Assembly (NCBI GenBank): GCA_030696345.1
Contig: JAUYSK010000018.1
Span: 1-64,000, forward strand
Direction: 5' to 3'
Length of the DNA stretch: 64,000 nt
DNA from: Azonexus sp.
Lineage (GTDB): Bacteria > Pseudomonadota > Gammaproteobacteria > Burkholderiales > Rhodocyclaceae
The notes below the pieces were generated by a model that was given only the letters and a program-made list of their open reading frames with translations, was not told where the DNA came from and searched no databases. Position numbers and translations under genes: made by a program. Shown piece by piece: positions 39,423 through 49,847 of the stretch (position 1 is the first letter of the stretch; each line of letters begins with the position of its first letter).

Positions 39423-41029
39423 ACAACAATTCCGCAATGCACAGGATAGTACGAGGGACCAGCGCGCTATGCCTGATTGCCTTGCTGGCGGCTTGCGCCA
39501 CAACTTCACCGGCCTTGCGCGAAAGTCAGGATCTGTCGGCACAGGGCCGTCTGGACGAGGCACTGGTGCGCTTGGAGGGCGCGCTGCGGGAGAGTCCGAC
39601 CAACCCCGAGCTGCGACTGGCTGTGGCCCAGACGCGCGAAAAGCTGATGGCCCGTCAAGTCAGGCAGTTGCAGGAACAGGCGGCGCAGGACAGCAAGCGC
39701 GCGGTTGAGGAGGCGCCACGCCCGGTCGTCGCCGAAAAGCCCGCAGCGGTCGGGCTCGACAAGGTTATCAATGTTGATTTCAAGGGCGCGACGCTGAATC
39801 AGGTCTGCCAGGTGCTGTACCGCACGGCCGGCCTCAATTTCGTTTTCGACAAGGAGGTGACGACCGATCAGCCGATCAGCATCACTCTGCGCCGGACATC
39901 GGTGCGCGACGTGCTGGCGCTGATCCTGATGTCGCAGCAGCTTGAACAGCGCAACATCAATCCCGATACGGTAATGATTTACCCGAATACCCCGAACAAG
40001 GCCCGCGAATATCAATCGCTGTCGGTCCGCAGTTTCTATCTGACCAACATCGATGCCAAGACTGCTGCCGCCACGCTGCGCACCATCCTCAAGGCGCGCG
40101 ATCTGGTCAGCGATGAAAAGCAGAACGTCGTGGTCATGCGCGATACGCCCGAAGCCATCCGCATGGCCGAGAAGCTGCTGGCAGTGCACGACATGCCGGA
40201 GCCGGAAGTCATGCTCGAGGTTGAAGTGTTGGAGGTCAAACGCAGCCGCTTGCAGGAGCTTGGCCTGCTCTGGCCGAGTTCCCTGATGCTGACGCCATTG
40301 GCCTCGACGACAGGTGGTACGGTGACTTTGAAGGATTTGATCAACACGACTTCGGCCAGCCTGGCGGCGGCAGTGCCCACCTTCGGGATCAATGCCATGG
40401 CACAGTCCGGTGATACCAACCTGCTCGCCAATCCGCGTATCCGGACGCGCAACCGGGAAGTCGCCAAGATCATGATCGGCGAGCGGGTGCCCAATATCAC
40501 GACGACTTCGACGGCGACCGGCTTCGTTGCCGAATCGGTGCAGTACATCGATATTGGCCTGAAGCTCGATGTCCAGCCGACCATTTATCTCGACAACGAA
40601 GTCGCCATCCGGATTTCGCTGGAAGTCAGCAATATTGTCAGTCTGGTGCAAACCAAGTCGGGCACGCAGGCTTACCAGATAGGCACGCGAAATGCCTCGA
40701 CCGTGCTCCGCCTGAAGGATGGCGAGAATCAGGTGCTGGCTGGCCTGATCAGCGATGAAGAGCGTTCCAGCGGCAACAAGGTGCCTGGTCTGGGCGATTT
40801 GCCGGTCATTGGCCGCCTGTTCGGCACAAAACGGGACGAGGGCCAGAAGACTGAACTGGTGCTGTCGATCACGCCACGCCTGATTCGCAACAACAAGCGT
40901 CCGACTATTGATCAGACCGAATTCAGCATCGGACCGGAAACCGCGTTGCGGCCGACATCGCCCGACATGTCCTACTTCACGGAGGTGGTGCCGGCACCGA
41001 CGGCGCCGCCCGCTACTGTCCGCCAGTGA
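39419..41029 (+). CDS. gspD: Secretin GspD/PilQ family
   Basis: Lipobox LLAAC, STN/N0-like domain, VMLEVEVLEVKRSRLQELG, secretin core DTNLLANPRIRTRNREVAKIMIGERVP...VPGLGDLPVIGRLFGTK. Confidence 0.95.
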   Translation: MNNNSAMHRIVRGTSALCLIALLAACATTSPALRESQDLSAQGRLDEALVRLEGALRESPTNPELRLAVAQTREKLMARQVRQLQEQAAQDSKRAVEEAPRPVVAEKPAAVGLDKVINVDFKGATLNQVCQVLYRTAGLNFVFDKEVTTDQPISITLRRTSVRDVLALILMSQQLEQRNINPDTVMIYPNTPNKAREYQSLSVRSFYLTNIDAKTAAATLRTILKARDLVSDEKQNVVVMRDTPEAIRMAEKLLAVHDMPEPEVMLEVEVLEVKRSRLQELGLLWPSSLMLTPLASTTGGTVTLKDLINTTSASLAAAVPTFGINAMAQSGDTNLLANPRIRTRNREVAKIMIGERVPNITTTSTATGFVAESVQYIDIGLKLDVQPTIYLDNEVAIRISLEVSNIVSLVQTKSGTQAYQIGTRNASTVLRLKDGENQVLAGLISDEERSSGNKVPGLGDLPVIGRLFGTKRDEGQKTELVLSITPRLIRNNKRPTIDQTEFSIGPETALRPTSPDMSYFTEVVPAPTAPPATVRQ

Positions 41030-41499
41030 AACGTCGGGGCGGCTTCACGCTGATTGAGATGATGGTGACGCTGGCCATCATCGCGGTGCTGGCGACACTG
41101 GTGGTGCCGGTGGCGCAAATCGCCGTGCAGCGCAGCCGGGAGCAGGATTTGCGGCTTGCCCTGCGGGAAATTCGCAATGCCATCGACGCCTACAAGCGGG
41201 CCAGTGACGAAGGCCGGCTGCCGCGTGACAGCAATTCGAACGGCTACCCGGCGTCCTTGCAGGTACTGGTCGATGGTGTCGGTGACGACAAGCATCCCAA
41301 GCGTCAGAAAATCCGCTTTTTAAGGCGTCTACCGCGGGATCCGATGTTTCCTGATACGGCGGTCGATGCTGCGCAGACTTGGGGGCTGCGCAGCTACGCC
41401 AGCGAGGCCGGCGAGCCTCGCGAGGGCACCGATGTTTATGACGTCTATTCCCGCTCACTTCAGCTGGGCCTGAACAGCGTGCCCTACAAATCATGGTGA
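41026..41499 (+). CDS. Type II secretion pseudopilin
   Basis: RRGGFTLIEMMVTLAIIAVLATLVVP. Confidence 0.9.
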   Translation: MKRRGGFTLIEMMVTLAIIAVLATLVVPVAQIAVQRSREQDLRLALREIRNAIDAYKRASDEGRLPRDSNSNGYPASLQVLVDGVGDDKHPKRQKIRFLRRLPRDPMFPDTAVDAAQTWGLRSYASEAGEPREGTDVYDVYSRSLQLGLNSVPYKSW

Positions 41500-41867
41500 T
41501 GGCGCGCGGTTTTACGCTGATCGAATTGCTGGTCGTGCTGGCCATCGTCGCCTTGCTCGCGACGCTGGCCATGCCGCGCTACAGCCAGTATGTCGAACGC
41601 AATCGCGAGGCCGTGCTGGCAGAAAACCTGCGCCTGACCCGCGATGCGCTGGAGCAGTTTCAGGCCGACCGGGGGCGTTATCCGGAGTCGCTCGATGAAC
41701 TGGTTTCCCGGCGTTACCTGAAAAGTCTCCCCTTCGATCCCATCATCGAAAGCAATCGGCATTGGCAGGTCAGCGAGCCGCTGCCACCCGCCACGGGAAA
41801 GGTCGCCGACATCCACAGCGCAGCGCCCGGGCTGGCCCGCGACGGCCGGCGCTACGGCGCCTGGTAA
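41493..41867 (+). CDS. Type II secretion pseudopilin
   Basis: ARGFTLIELLVVLAIVALLATLAMPRYSQYVERNREAVLAENLR. Confidence 0.9.
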   Translation: MVMARGFTLIELLVVLAIVALLATLAMPRYSQYVERNREAVLAENLRLTRDALEQFQADRGRYPESLDELVSRRYLKSLPFDPIIESNRHWQVSEPLPPATGKVADIHSAAPGLARDGRRYGAW

Positions 41868-41870
41868 GCT

Positions 41871-42356
41871 ATGCGGCGAGAAGTCTCTCAACAACAGGGA
41901 ATGATTTATCTCGCCCTGCTGCTCTCCATCGCCCTGATCGGCGGGCTGTCGGCGGTTGGGCTGAAAGTGGCGCAAACGGTCCAGCTACGCAACGCTGAGG
42001 CGGATTTGCTGGGGATCGGCGTTGAGTTTCGCAACGCCTTGCAGTCCTATGCCGAGGTAACCCCAAACGGTCTGCCGCCGACGCCGGATTCGCTCAACGA
42101 ACTGCTCCGCGACCCGCGTTTTCCCGGCATGCGACGCCACCTTCGCCGCATCTATCATGATCCGCTCACCGGGAAAGCCGAGTGGGGCATCATTCGCGGG
42201 CCGGATCGCCGTATCGTCGGCATCCATAGCCTGAGTAGCGGTGCCTGCTTCAAGCTCGAGAATTTTCCGGCAGGTCTGGAATCCTTGAGTGGCACCACCC
42301 GGCACAGCGATTGGGTCTTTTCGCTGGCGAGCATTCCCGTGCCGGTCGCACGCTAA
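41871..42356 (+). CDS. Atypical pseudopilin-like protein (no Glu+5)
   Basis: REVSQQQGMIYLALLLSIALIGGLSAVGLKVAQTVQLRNAEADLLGIGVEFRNALQSY; downstream (D)PLTGKAEWGII. Confidence 0.7.
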   Translation: MRREVSQQQGMIYLALLLSIALIGGLSAVGLKVAQTVQLRNAEADLLGIGVEFRNALQSYAEVTPNGLPPTPDSLNELLRDPRFPGMRRHLRRIYHDPLTGKAEWGIIRGPDRRIVGIHSLSSGACFKLENFPAGLESLSGTTRHSDWVFSLASIPVPVAR

Positions 42357-42430
42357 TCGCCGAGTGCCGGCAATGGCTGCCGGACGCGCCGGGGCGGTAT
42401 ACTCGGGCTTCCTCAAGTTGAAAGCATTTC

Positions 42431-43639
42431 ATGGCCGCTAACGCCGACAACGCCAGCATGGCGCTATTTTGTGATTTCGAGAACGTCGCCCTCGGCGTCC
42501 GCGATGCCCAGTACGAGAAGTTCGACATCAAGCCCGTGCTGGAGCGCCTGCTCGCCAAGGGCAGCATCGTCGTCAAGAAGGCTTATTGCGACTGGGATCG
42601 CTACAAGGCTTTCAAATCGGGCATGCACGAGGCCAATTTCGAACTGATCGAAATCCCGCACGTCCGCCAGTCCGGCAAGAATTCAGCGGACATCCGCCTC
42701 GTCGTCGATGCGCTTGACCTCTGCTACACCAAGTCGCATGTCGATACCTTCGTCATCATCAGCGGCGACTCCGATTTCTCGCCGCTGGTTTCCAAGCTGC
42801 GCGAGAACGCCAAACGGGTGATTGGGGTTGGCGTCAAGCAATCCTGCTCCGACCTGCTGATCGCCAATTGCGACGAATTCATCTATTACGACGACTTGGT
42901 GCGCGACCGCGAAGGCCAGCGTGGCGGCGCCCGTCGCGAGAACCGCGAGAACATTCGCCGGACGCCGGAAGAAGAGAGCAGCCGGCGGGTCAAGATGGAA
43001 GAGCGCAAGGCCAAGGCCATCGAACTGGCCGTGGCGACCTTCGCCGACCTGAGCGCCGACCGGGGCGATACCGAACGGATCTGGGCATCGGTGCTGAAGG
43101 AAGTCATCAAACGCCGCAATCCGGGCTTCAACGAAAGCTATTTCGGCTTCCGCAGCTTCGGCAACCTGCTCGAAGAAGCGGCCAATCGCGGCCTGATCGG
43201 CTTCGGCCGGGACGACAAGTCCGGCGCCTACGTAACACGGGTTCAGGCGCGTGCAGCTCAGTCAGAAGAGGTTGCGGTCGATACTGCTGCGGTCGACGCC
43301 GTCAGCGAGGCAAAACCAGAAGTACCGGTCGAGTCGCCGGCTCCGCTGGCCCAAAACCCGCGGCGCCGCGGCGGGCGGCGTTCGCGCAAGGATGTTGGCG
43401 AAAGGGTCGTCGAGGTGGTAGCGCCTGATTTGCCGCCGGCCGAGCCAGTCGCCAGCCCGTTGCCGGAAGTTTCAAACGAAGAGGCAGTCCCGGCCAAAAC
43501 CCCACGTCGTCGCGGCGGTCGCCAGCCCCGCAAGGAGCAGGCTGCTGCGCCGATCGCCGAAGTTGTTGTCCAGCCATCGGTGGTCGAGCCAAAACCGCGT
43601 AAGCCGCGCAGTCGCAAACCCAAGGTGGCTGCTGAATAA
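42431..43639 (+). CDS. NYN domain (LabA/DUF88) RNase-like protein with OST-HTH/LOTUS-like domain and basic repeat tail
   Basis: MALFCDFENVALGV; VDALDLCYTKSHVDTFVIISGDSDFSPLVSKLRENAKRVIGVG; tail with RRRGGRRSRKD/RRRGGRQPRKE/RKPRSRKPK. Confidence 0.9.
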   Translation: MAANADNASMALFCDFENVALGVRDAQYEKFDIKPVLERLLAKGSIVVKKAYCDWDRYKAFKSGMHEANFELIEIPHVRQSGKNSADIRLVVDALDLCYTKSHVDTFVIISGDSDFSPLVSKLRENAKRVIGVGVKQSCSDLLIANCDEFIYYDDLVRDREGQRGGARRENRENIRRTPEEESSRRVKMEERKAKAIELAVATFADLSADRGDTERIWASVLKEVIKRRNPGFNESYFGFRSFGNLLEEAANRGLIGFGRDDKSGAYVTRVQARAAQSEEVAVDTAAVDAVSEAKPEVPVESPAPLAQNPRRRGGRRSRKDVGERVVEVVAPDLPPAEPVASPLPEVSNEEAVPAKTPRRRGGRQPRKEQAAAPIAEVVVQPSVVEPKPRKPRSRKPKVAAE

Positions 43640-43645
43640 GCAGGC

Positions 43646-43672
43646 TTGAGGGCGAATCGATTTCGCCCTCAA
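43646..43672. terminator. 11-bp inverted repeat downstream of NYN gene, likely transcription end
   Basis: TTGAGGGCGAA-tcgat-TTCGCCCTCAA. Confidence 0.5.
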
Positions 43673-43688
43673 ATGCGCCGGGTGTGGC

Positions 43689-44198
43689 CTAGATAACCGC
43701 CAGCAGCTTGGTGCGCAGCGACTCGGCTTCGCGCTTGCCTTCGCGCGACATCACGATGGCGTGATACCACTCATCGTAATACTGGCGCAACGTGGCGTGG
43801 CTGTCGGCATTCTCGATCTTGCTGAGTAGCGCACTGGTGCCGAGCGCGCCGACGAAGGCATTCAGTGTGTTGGTCATGAAATTGCGGGCTTGCTGCAAAT
43901 GTATCGCATCGGGCGTTTCCGGCAGTTCCCTGAAGGCAGTGATTGAGGCTAGCGGCGCTTGTGGCGTGGTGGACTTGCCGTTGGCGTCCTGGACACGAAC
44001 GACATCGATAAAAGCGTCTTCTTCCAGCATGCCCAGCGTGTGCTGCAGGTCATCGGCTTGCAGCATGCTGCGCAATTCATCGACCGTGCGCTTGCCGTCG
44101 ATCATGATCAATACCCGCCGCTGACGTGGCGTCAGGCCGCCCGCTTTGGTGGTGATTTCATCCTGCCCCTTCGGGGTCTTGGCGAATATAACGCCCAT
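43689..44198 (-). CDS. Conserved hypothetical protein
   Basis: 169 aa ORF with good coding character (MGVIFAKTPKGQDEITTKAGGLTPRQRRVLIMIDGKRTVDELRSML). Confidence 0.7.
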   Translation of the reverse strand: MGVIFAKTPKGQDEITTKAGGLTPRQRRVLIMIDGKRTVDELRSMLQADDLQHTLGMLEEDAFIDVVRVQDANGKSTTPQAPLASITAFRELPETPDAIHLQQARNFMTNTLNAFVGALGTSALLSKIENADSHATLRQYYDEWYHAIVMSREGKREAESLRTKLLAVI

Positions 44199-44250
44199 GG
44201 CTTGTCTCCATTGGTTGTGCGTTTTTGTCAGGTATTGTACAGAAAAAAGA

Positions 44251-44270
44251 AAACCCGCCGGAGCGGGTTT
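44251..44270. terminator. Intrinsic terminator between panD and the hypothetical gene
   Basis: AAACCCGC-cgga-GCGGGTTT flanked by A/T runs. Confidence 0.8.
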
Positions 44271-44294
44271 TTGATATTTGGCTTGCCGAGAGAA

Positions 44295-44666
44295 TCAGGC
44301 GGCGGCTTGGGTCGGAATCTTGTGGCCGCGACGCGTGATGCGGTTTTGTGAATCGACGTAGATCAGTTCCGGCTCGTACTTGGCCAGTTCGATTTCGTTA
44401 TAGACCGCAAACGTCGCGATGATCAGGATGTCGCCAGGCGCGGCGCGGCGGGCAGCCGAACCATTGACCGAAATAACGCCCGATCCGCGTTCGGCGCGAA
44501 TGGCGTAGGTGGTGAAACGCTCGCCGTTGTTTACGTTCCAGATGTCGATCTGTTCGTATTCCTTGATGTTGGCTGCATCGAGCAGATCTTCATCAATGGC
44601 GCAGGAACCCTCGTAATGCAGGTCGGCGTGGGTGGTCGTCACGCGGTGCAACTTGGATTTCAGCAT
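44295..44666 (-). CDS. panD: Aspartate 1-decarboxylase
   Basis: [34 protein letters not shown] (self-cleavage GS). Confidence 0.97.
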   Translation of the reverse strand: MLKSKLHRVTTTHADLHYEGSCAIDEDLLDAANIKEYEQIDIWNVNNGERFTTYAIRAERGSGVISVNGSAARRAAPGDILIIATFAVYNEIELAKYEPELIYVDSQNRITRRGHKIPTQAAA

Positions 44667-44768
44667 CGTTCTCTGCATGGTTTCACTCATCCAGAAGGTT
44701 AGGGGAAGCGCATTGTAACGGCTAATTCACGGCTGTCAACGCGTGTAATTATGGATAACGAGAGCGCG

Positions 44769-46416
<1,648 letters not shown>

Positions 46417-46652
46417 TCAAGTCCTGAATACAAAGTAGACGGCGCCTAGGATACACAGAGCCGCCCAGAGATAGTCAAGCTTCAGTGGCTGGTTCATGTA
46501 AAAAATGACGAAAGGCACGAAGACAATGAGGGTGATGACTTCCTGCAGAATCTTGAGCTGGCCAAGGTTCATCTCGGTAATGCCGATGCGGTTTGCCGGC
46601 ACCTGCAGCAGGTATTCGAACAGTGCGATACCCCAGGAAATCAGGGCGGCGA
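46417..46652 (-). pseudogene. C-terminal portion of split DUF486 (DMT-type membrane) gene
   Basis: Reverse strand reads IAALISWGIALFEYLLQVPANRIGITEMNLGQLKILQEVITLIVFVPFVIFYMNQPLKLDYLWAALCILGAVYFVFRT*; abruptly joins IS3 sequence at ~46652. Confidence 0.85.
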
Positions 46653-47068
46653 TCCACCGACAAGGTCTGGCGCCAGATGAACCGTGAAGGGCTTGAAGTG
46701 GCCCGCTGCACGGTAGAGCGACTGATGAAACGCTTGCGTTTGGCGGGGGGGCGGCGAGGCAAAGTGGTTCGGAGCACCATTCCTGACAAAGCCATTCCCT
46801 GTCCGCTGGACCGGGTCAATTGTCAGTTCAGAGCGGACCGTCCCAAACAGTTGTGGGTGTCGGATTTCACCTATGTCACCACTTGGCAAGGCTGGCTGTA
46901 CCTGGCGTTTGTCATCGACGTCTTCGCCCGGCGTATTGTCGGATGGCGGGTCAGCCGTTTGATGCGTACAGATTTTGTACTCAATGCCTTGGAGCAGGCG
47001 TTGTATGCCCGACAGCCTGAACTCTCGGACGCCCTGATACATGACAGCGACCGAGGATCGCAGCCCGA
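46653..47068 (+). mobile_element. IS3-family OrfB transposase remnant, truncated at both ends
   Basis: STDKVWRQMNREGLEVARCTVERLMKRLRL...QLWVSDFTYVTTWQGWLYLAFVIDVFARRIVGWRVSRLMRTDFVLNALEQALYARQP...IHDSDRGSQ. Confidence 0.9.
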
Positions 47069-47537
47069 ATTCAAGCAGTTGCTGCACGAAGACTATCGCC
47101 GGCTGCTGATTCCGGTCGATTTCTCGCCGCTTTCGGTGCAGGCGATTTGTTTTGCACGAAAACTCGCCCCAGCTGCCGACATTCTTCTCTTGTACGCCTT
47201 CGAGGCGCCCTTTGAAGGCAAACTGGCACTTACCGGCGACAAGGATAGCGTGATGCAGTGCTATCGGGGAGCCGCTCGCGAAAATGCCATGCACCGTATG
47301 CGTCACCTTGCGCAAAAGGCTGGACTCGAGATCGGCGACTACACGTAGCTTGTAGTGCATGGAGACCCTTCGCAACAGATCGTGGAACACGAACAGGAAT
47401 ACGACAGCGATCTCATCGTGATGGGCAAACGGGTATGGGCATTACCGAGGCGTTGCTGCTTGGCAGCGTAACCACGCATGTCTTGGCCGAGTCGCAGGGA
47501 GATGTGCTGGTTATCTGCGGGTCGCGACAAGCGTGAG
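47069..47537 (+). pseudogene. Universal stress protein (UspA) pseudogene fused to the IS3 remnant
   Basis: PEFKQLLHEDYRRLLIPVDFSPLSVQAICFARKL... in-frame TAG after IGDYT, continues LVVHGDPSQQIVEHEQEYDSDLIVMGKR, frameshift, then GMGITEALLLGSVTTHVLAESQGDVLVICGSRQA*. Confidence 0.85.
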
Positions 47538-47625
47538 CGATTGATGCAGTATTCGGTATCCTTTTCCTCATTGTCGCGGTGCTGCCAGGAGGTGTTCGGC
47601 CTGGCGATTAGGGAGAGATGCAAAC

Positions 47626-48336
47626 GTGAAGGTGGACAGCAAGGACTCGCTACTGACAGGGCGCGGCCGTAACATTGGGCGCATGATCCTGATCGGTTTC
47701 TTCACCGTCGCCCTGCTGTGGGTGACGTGGCTGGTATTCGATTTTCTGCTCGGCATTCTCGCCAATGCCGGTCGGCCTTTGCCGCGTGCGGCAGCAAGTG
47801 CCGTTGCGCCGGCCTCGGAAACGCTGTCTGCCTGGCTGCTTGATTCAGTTTTTCAGCAGTTGGTGGCGGTGTTGCTGACCTTGGCCATACTATATTGCAT
47901 CGGCTTGCTGTCCTCGGTCGTCTTGGGGCGCAAGCTGATCAAGGCGCTGAAATCCCTGCTCGCGCGTTTGCCATTGGTGCAGACGATCTATAGCGGCACC
48001 AGACGTTTTTTGCCTAAGGTGCGCAAGCCACCGGTTTCCGAGCAGCGCGTGGTGCTGATCAGTTTTCCGACACCGGAAATGAAGGCGGTAGGCTTCGTCA
48101 CCAAAATACTGCATGACAGCGATGCCGGGCGTGAACCTGTGGCAGTTTATGTGCCCATATTGCCCAACCCGACTTCCCGCTATATCGAGATCGTGCCGGC
48201 CGATGAATTGGTGCAGACCGAATGGAGCATCGAAGAGGCGATGAGCTTTGTGATGACCGGCGGAGTGAATTCGCCGGACAAGGTGCGTTATCAGGCACCT
48301 GAACAACAAGTCGGCACAGGGGAGGCGGCGCTATGA
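47626..48336 (+). CDS. DUF502 domain-containing membrane protein
   Basis: LPLVQTIYSGTRRFLPKVRKPPVSEQRVVLISFPTPEMKAVGFVT. Confidence 0.85.
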   Translation: MKVDSKDSLLTGRGRNIGRMILIGFFTVALLWVTWLVFDFLLGILANAGRPLPRAAASAVAPASETLSAWLLDSVFQQLVAVLLTLAILYCIGLLSSVVLGRKLIKALKSLLARLPLVQTIYSGTRRFLPKVRKPPVSEQRVVLISFPTPEMKAVGFVTKILHDSDAGREPVAVYVPILPNPTSRYIEIVPADELVQTEWSIEEAMSFVMTGGVNSPDKVRYQAPEQQVGTGEAAL

Positions 48337-48803
48337 TCCGTCTCCCCTGGCTGCGCATCCTGCTGTTCGCCTGCCTTTGGTGGATTTTGGCCGAAGGCCG
48401 CGTTGACGGCTGGCTGCTTGGCTGTCTTGCCGTCATTGCTGCGACGTGGACGAGCATGGTGCTGCATCCGCCGGCGGCGCCTAGGTTGCACCTTGGCGCA
48501 CTGCCGGCTTTTCTTGTCTATTTCCTCATCAACTCTGTGCGTGGCGGCGGGCAAGTTGCGTTTATGGCACTGCGTGGGCGTCGGGCGCTGCAGCCAGTAT
48601 TCCTTGAATTGCCAGTGAATTTGCCGGTGGGCGCACCACAAGTGCTGCTGATCACCGTGCTCAGCCTGATGCCAGGTACGGTAGGCGTCGAACTGGCCGA
48701 TGACCGGCTGCGCCTGCACGTGCTTCATCAGGACCTGCCGGTCGTCGCCGAAGCGAAAGCGCTGGAGCGGCACATTGCCGCCCTGTTCGGAGTCGGCATA
48801 TGA
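48333..48803 (+). CDS. mnhE: Mrp/Mnh Na+/H+ antiporter subunit E
   Basis: MRxL...LLWWILAEG; QVLLITVLSLMPGTVGVELADDRLRLHVLHQD. Confidence 0.9.
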   Translation: MIRLPWLRILLFACLWWILAEGRVDGWLLGCLAVIAATWTSMVLHPPAAPRLHLGALPAFLVYFLINSVRGGGQVAFMALRGRRALQPVFLELPVNLPVGAPQVLLITVLSLMPGTVGVELADDRLRLHVLHQDLPVVAEAKALERHIAALFGVGI

Positions 48804-49066
48804 ATGGTTTCGATCTCGCCATCGCCTTGTTCTTGCTCGGTAATCTGATCGTTGCCCTGCTCGTGGCGGCACGTGGGCCGACTTCGGCCGATCGCATGTT
48901 GATGGCGTTACTGTTCGGCTCTACCGGCACGGGTATCCTCGTTTTGCTGGCGCAGGCAATGCACATTCCGGCGCTCGTCGATGTCGCGTTGGTGCTGGCG
49001 CTCCTCGCAGCCATCGGCGGGGTAGCCTTCGCCAAGCGCGCCTGGCAGGGGGATGGACATGACTGA
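48800..49066 (+). CDS. mnhF: Mrp/Mnh antiporter subunit F
   Basis: RGPTSADRMLMALLFGSTGTGILVLLA. Confidence 0.88.
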   Translation: MNGFDLAIALFLLGNLIVALLVAARGPTSADRMLMALLFGSTGTGILVLLAQAMHIPALVDVALVLALLAAIGGVAFAKRAWQGDGHD

Positions 49067-49373
49067 ACTGATCATGCCCTGGATCAGCGGTGCCCTGCTG
49101 ATCGTCGGCGCCTTCTTCTATGCTGCCGGAACCTTGGGCTTGTTGCGTTTTCCCGATGTCTACAGTCGCCTGCATGCATTGGCCAAGGCCGATAACCTTG
49201 GCCTCGGTTTCGTCCTGCTCGGACTCGCCTTGCAGGCGGAGAGCGTTGCCGCCGGTCTGAAGCTCCTGCTCATCTGGCCGCTGGCCCTGGCAGCGAGCGC
49301 TGGCGTCAGTTACGCCATCGCGCGCCGCGCCGACCGTCTCGGCGTCAAACCCTGGCGCAAGGGTTCGCCATGA
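49053..49373 (+). CDS. mnhG: Mrp/Mnh antiporter subunit G
   Basis: GAFFYAAGTLGLLRFPDVYSRLHALAKADNLGLGFVLLGLAL. Confidence 0.92.
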   Translation: MDMTELIMPWISGALLIVGAFFYAAGTLGLLRFPDVYSRLHALAKADNLGLGFVLLGLALQAESVAAGLKLLLIWPLALAASAGVSYAIARRADRLGVKPWRKGSP

Positions 49374-49612
49374 GCCTGGTATTCGATCTGCTGCTGGCGG
49401 CGGCACTGTTGTGGAGTGGTGGGCGCTGCCTGTCCGTTGATCGGCTTGATCGTGCCATCGTCTTGTTCATCGCTTTCGGCCTGCTCATGGCACTGGCCTG
49501 GGCGCGACTCGCCGCGCCGGACATCGGACTTGCCGAGGCCGCCATCGGCGCCGGGCTGACCGGGGCGCTCCTGCTCGATGCCTATGGCGTGGTGAAGCGG
49601 AGGAAAGCATGA
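49370..49612 (+). CDS. DUF4040/MbhD-type subunit (MnhA C-terminal equivalent)
   Basis: LDRAIVLFIAFGLLMALAWARLAAPDIGLAEAAIGAGLTGALLLDA. Confidence 0.88.
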   Translation: MSLVFDLLLAAALLWSGGRCLSVDRLDRAIVLFIAFGLLMALAWARLAAPDIGLAEAAIGAGLTGALLLDAYGVVKRRKA

Positions 49613-49613
49613 A
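49609..49613 (+). repeat. Target site duplication (left copy) of MITE
   Basis: ATGAA immediately outside left TIR. Confidence 0.85.
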
Positions 49614-49847
49614 CCTAGATTCCTCAGTTGACCGCTTGCGATGTCCCGGAAAGTCTCATGAATACAAGCCCCGTGCTCTCGGATACACTCACCCAAGAGG
49701 TGAGTCTGCTACGGGCCTGCTAGCGCATCCGGGCGGGCGCCTGGCTTTGTCGCTCCTTCTTGCAGGCATGAGCCTGCCGCGTCGTCGCTTCGCGCCATGC
49801 ATCCCGCCCGAACGCACCAGCAGGCCCGTCCAACTGAGGAATCTAGG
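49614..49847. mobile_element. 234-bp MITE with IS1380-like (ISEcp1-type) terminal inverted repeats
   Basis: TIR-L CCTAGATTCCTCAGTTG (49614-49630), TIR-R CAACTGAGGAATCTAGG (49831-49847), perfect 17-bp inverted repeat; flanked by ATGAA/ATGAA; no transposase ORF. Confidence 0.88.

Noticed and set aside
39506-40651. 381-aa ORF antisense to gspD
   Set aside because: Shadow ORF of the secretin gene.
46593-47348. 251-aa ORF as a real transposase or stress protein
   Set aside because: Chimera of antisense DUF486, internal IS3 OrfB fragment and 5' part of a broken uspA.
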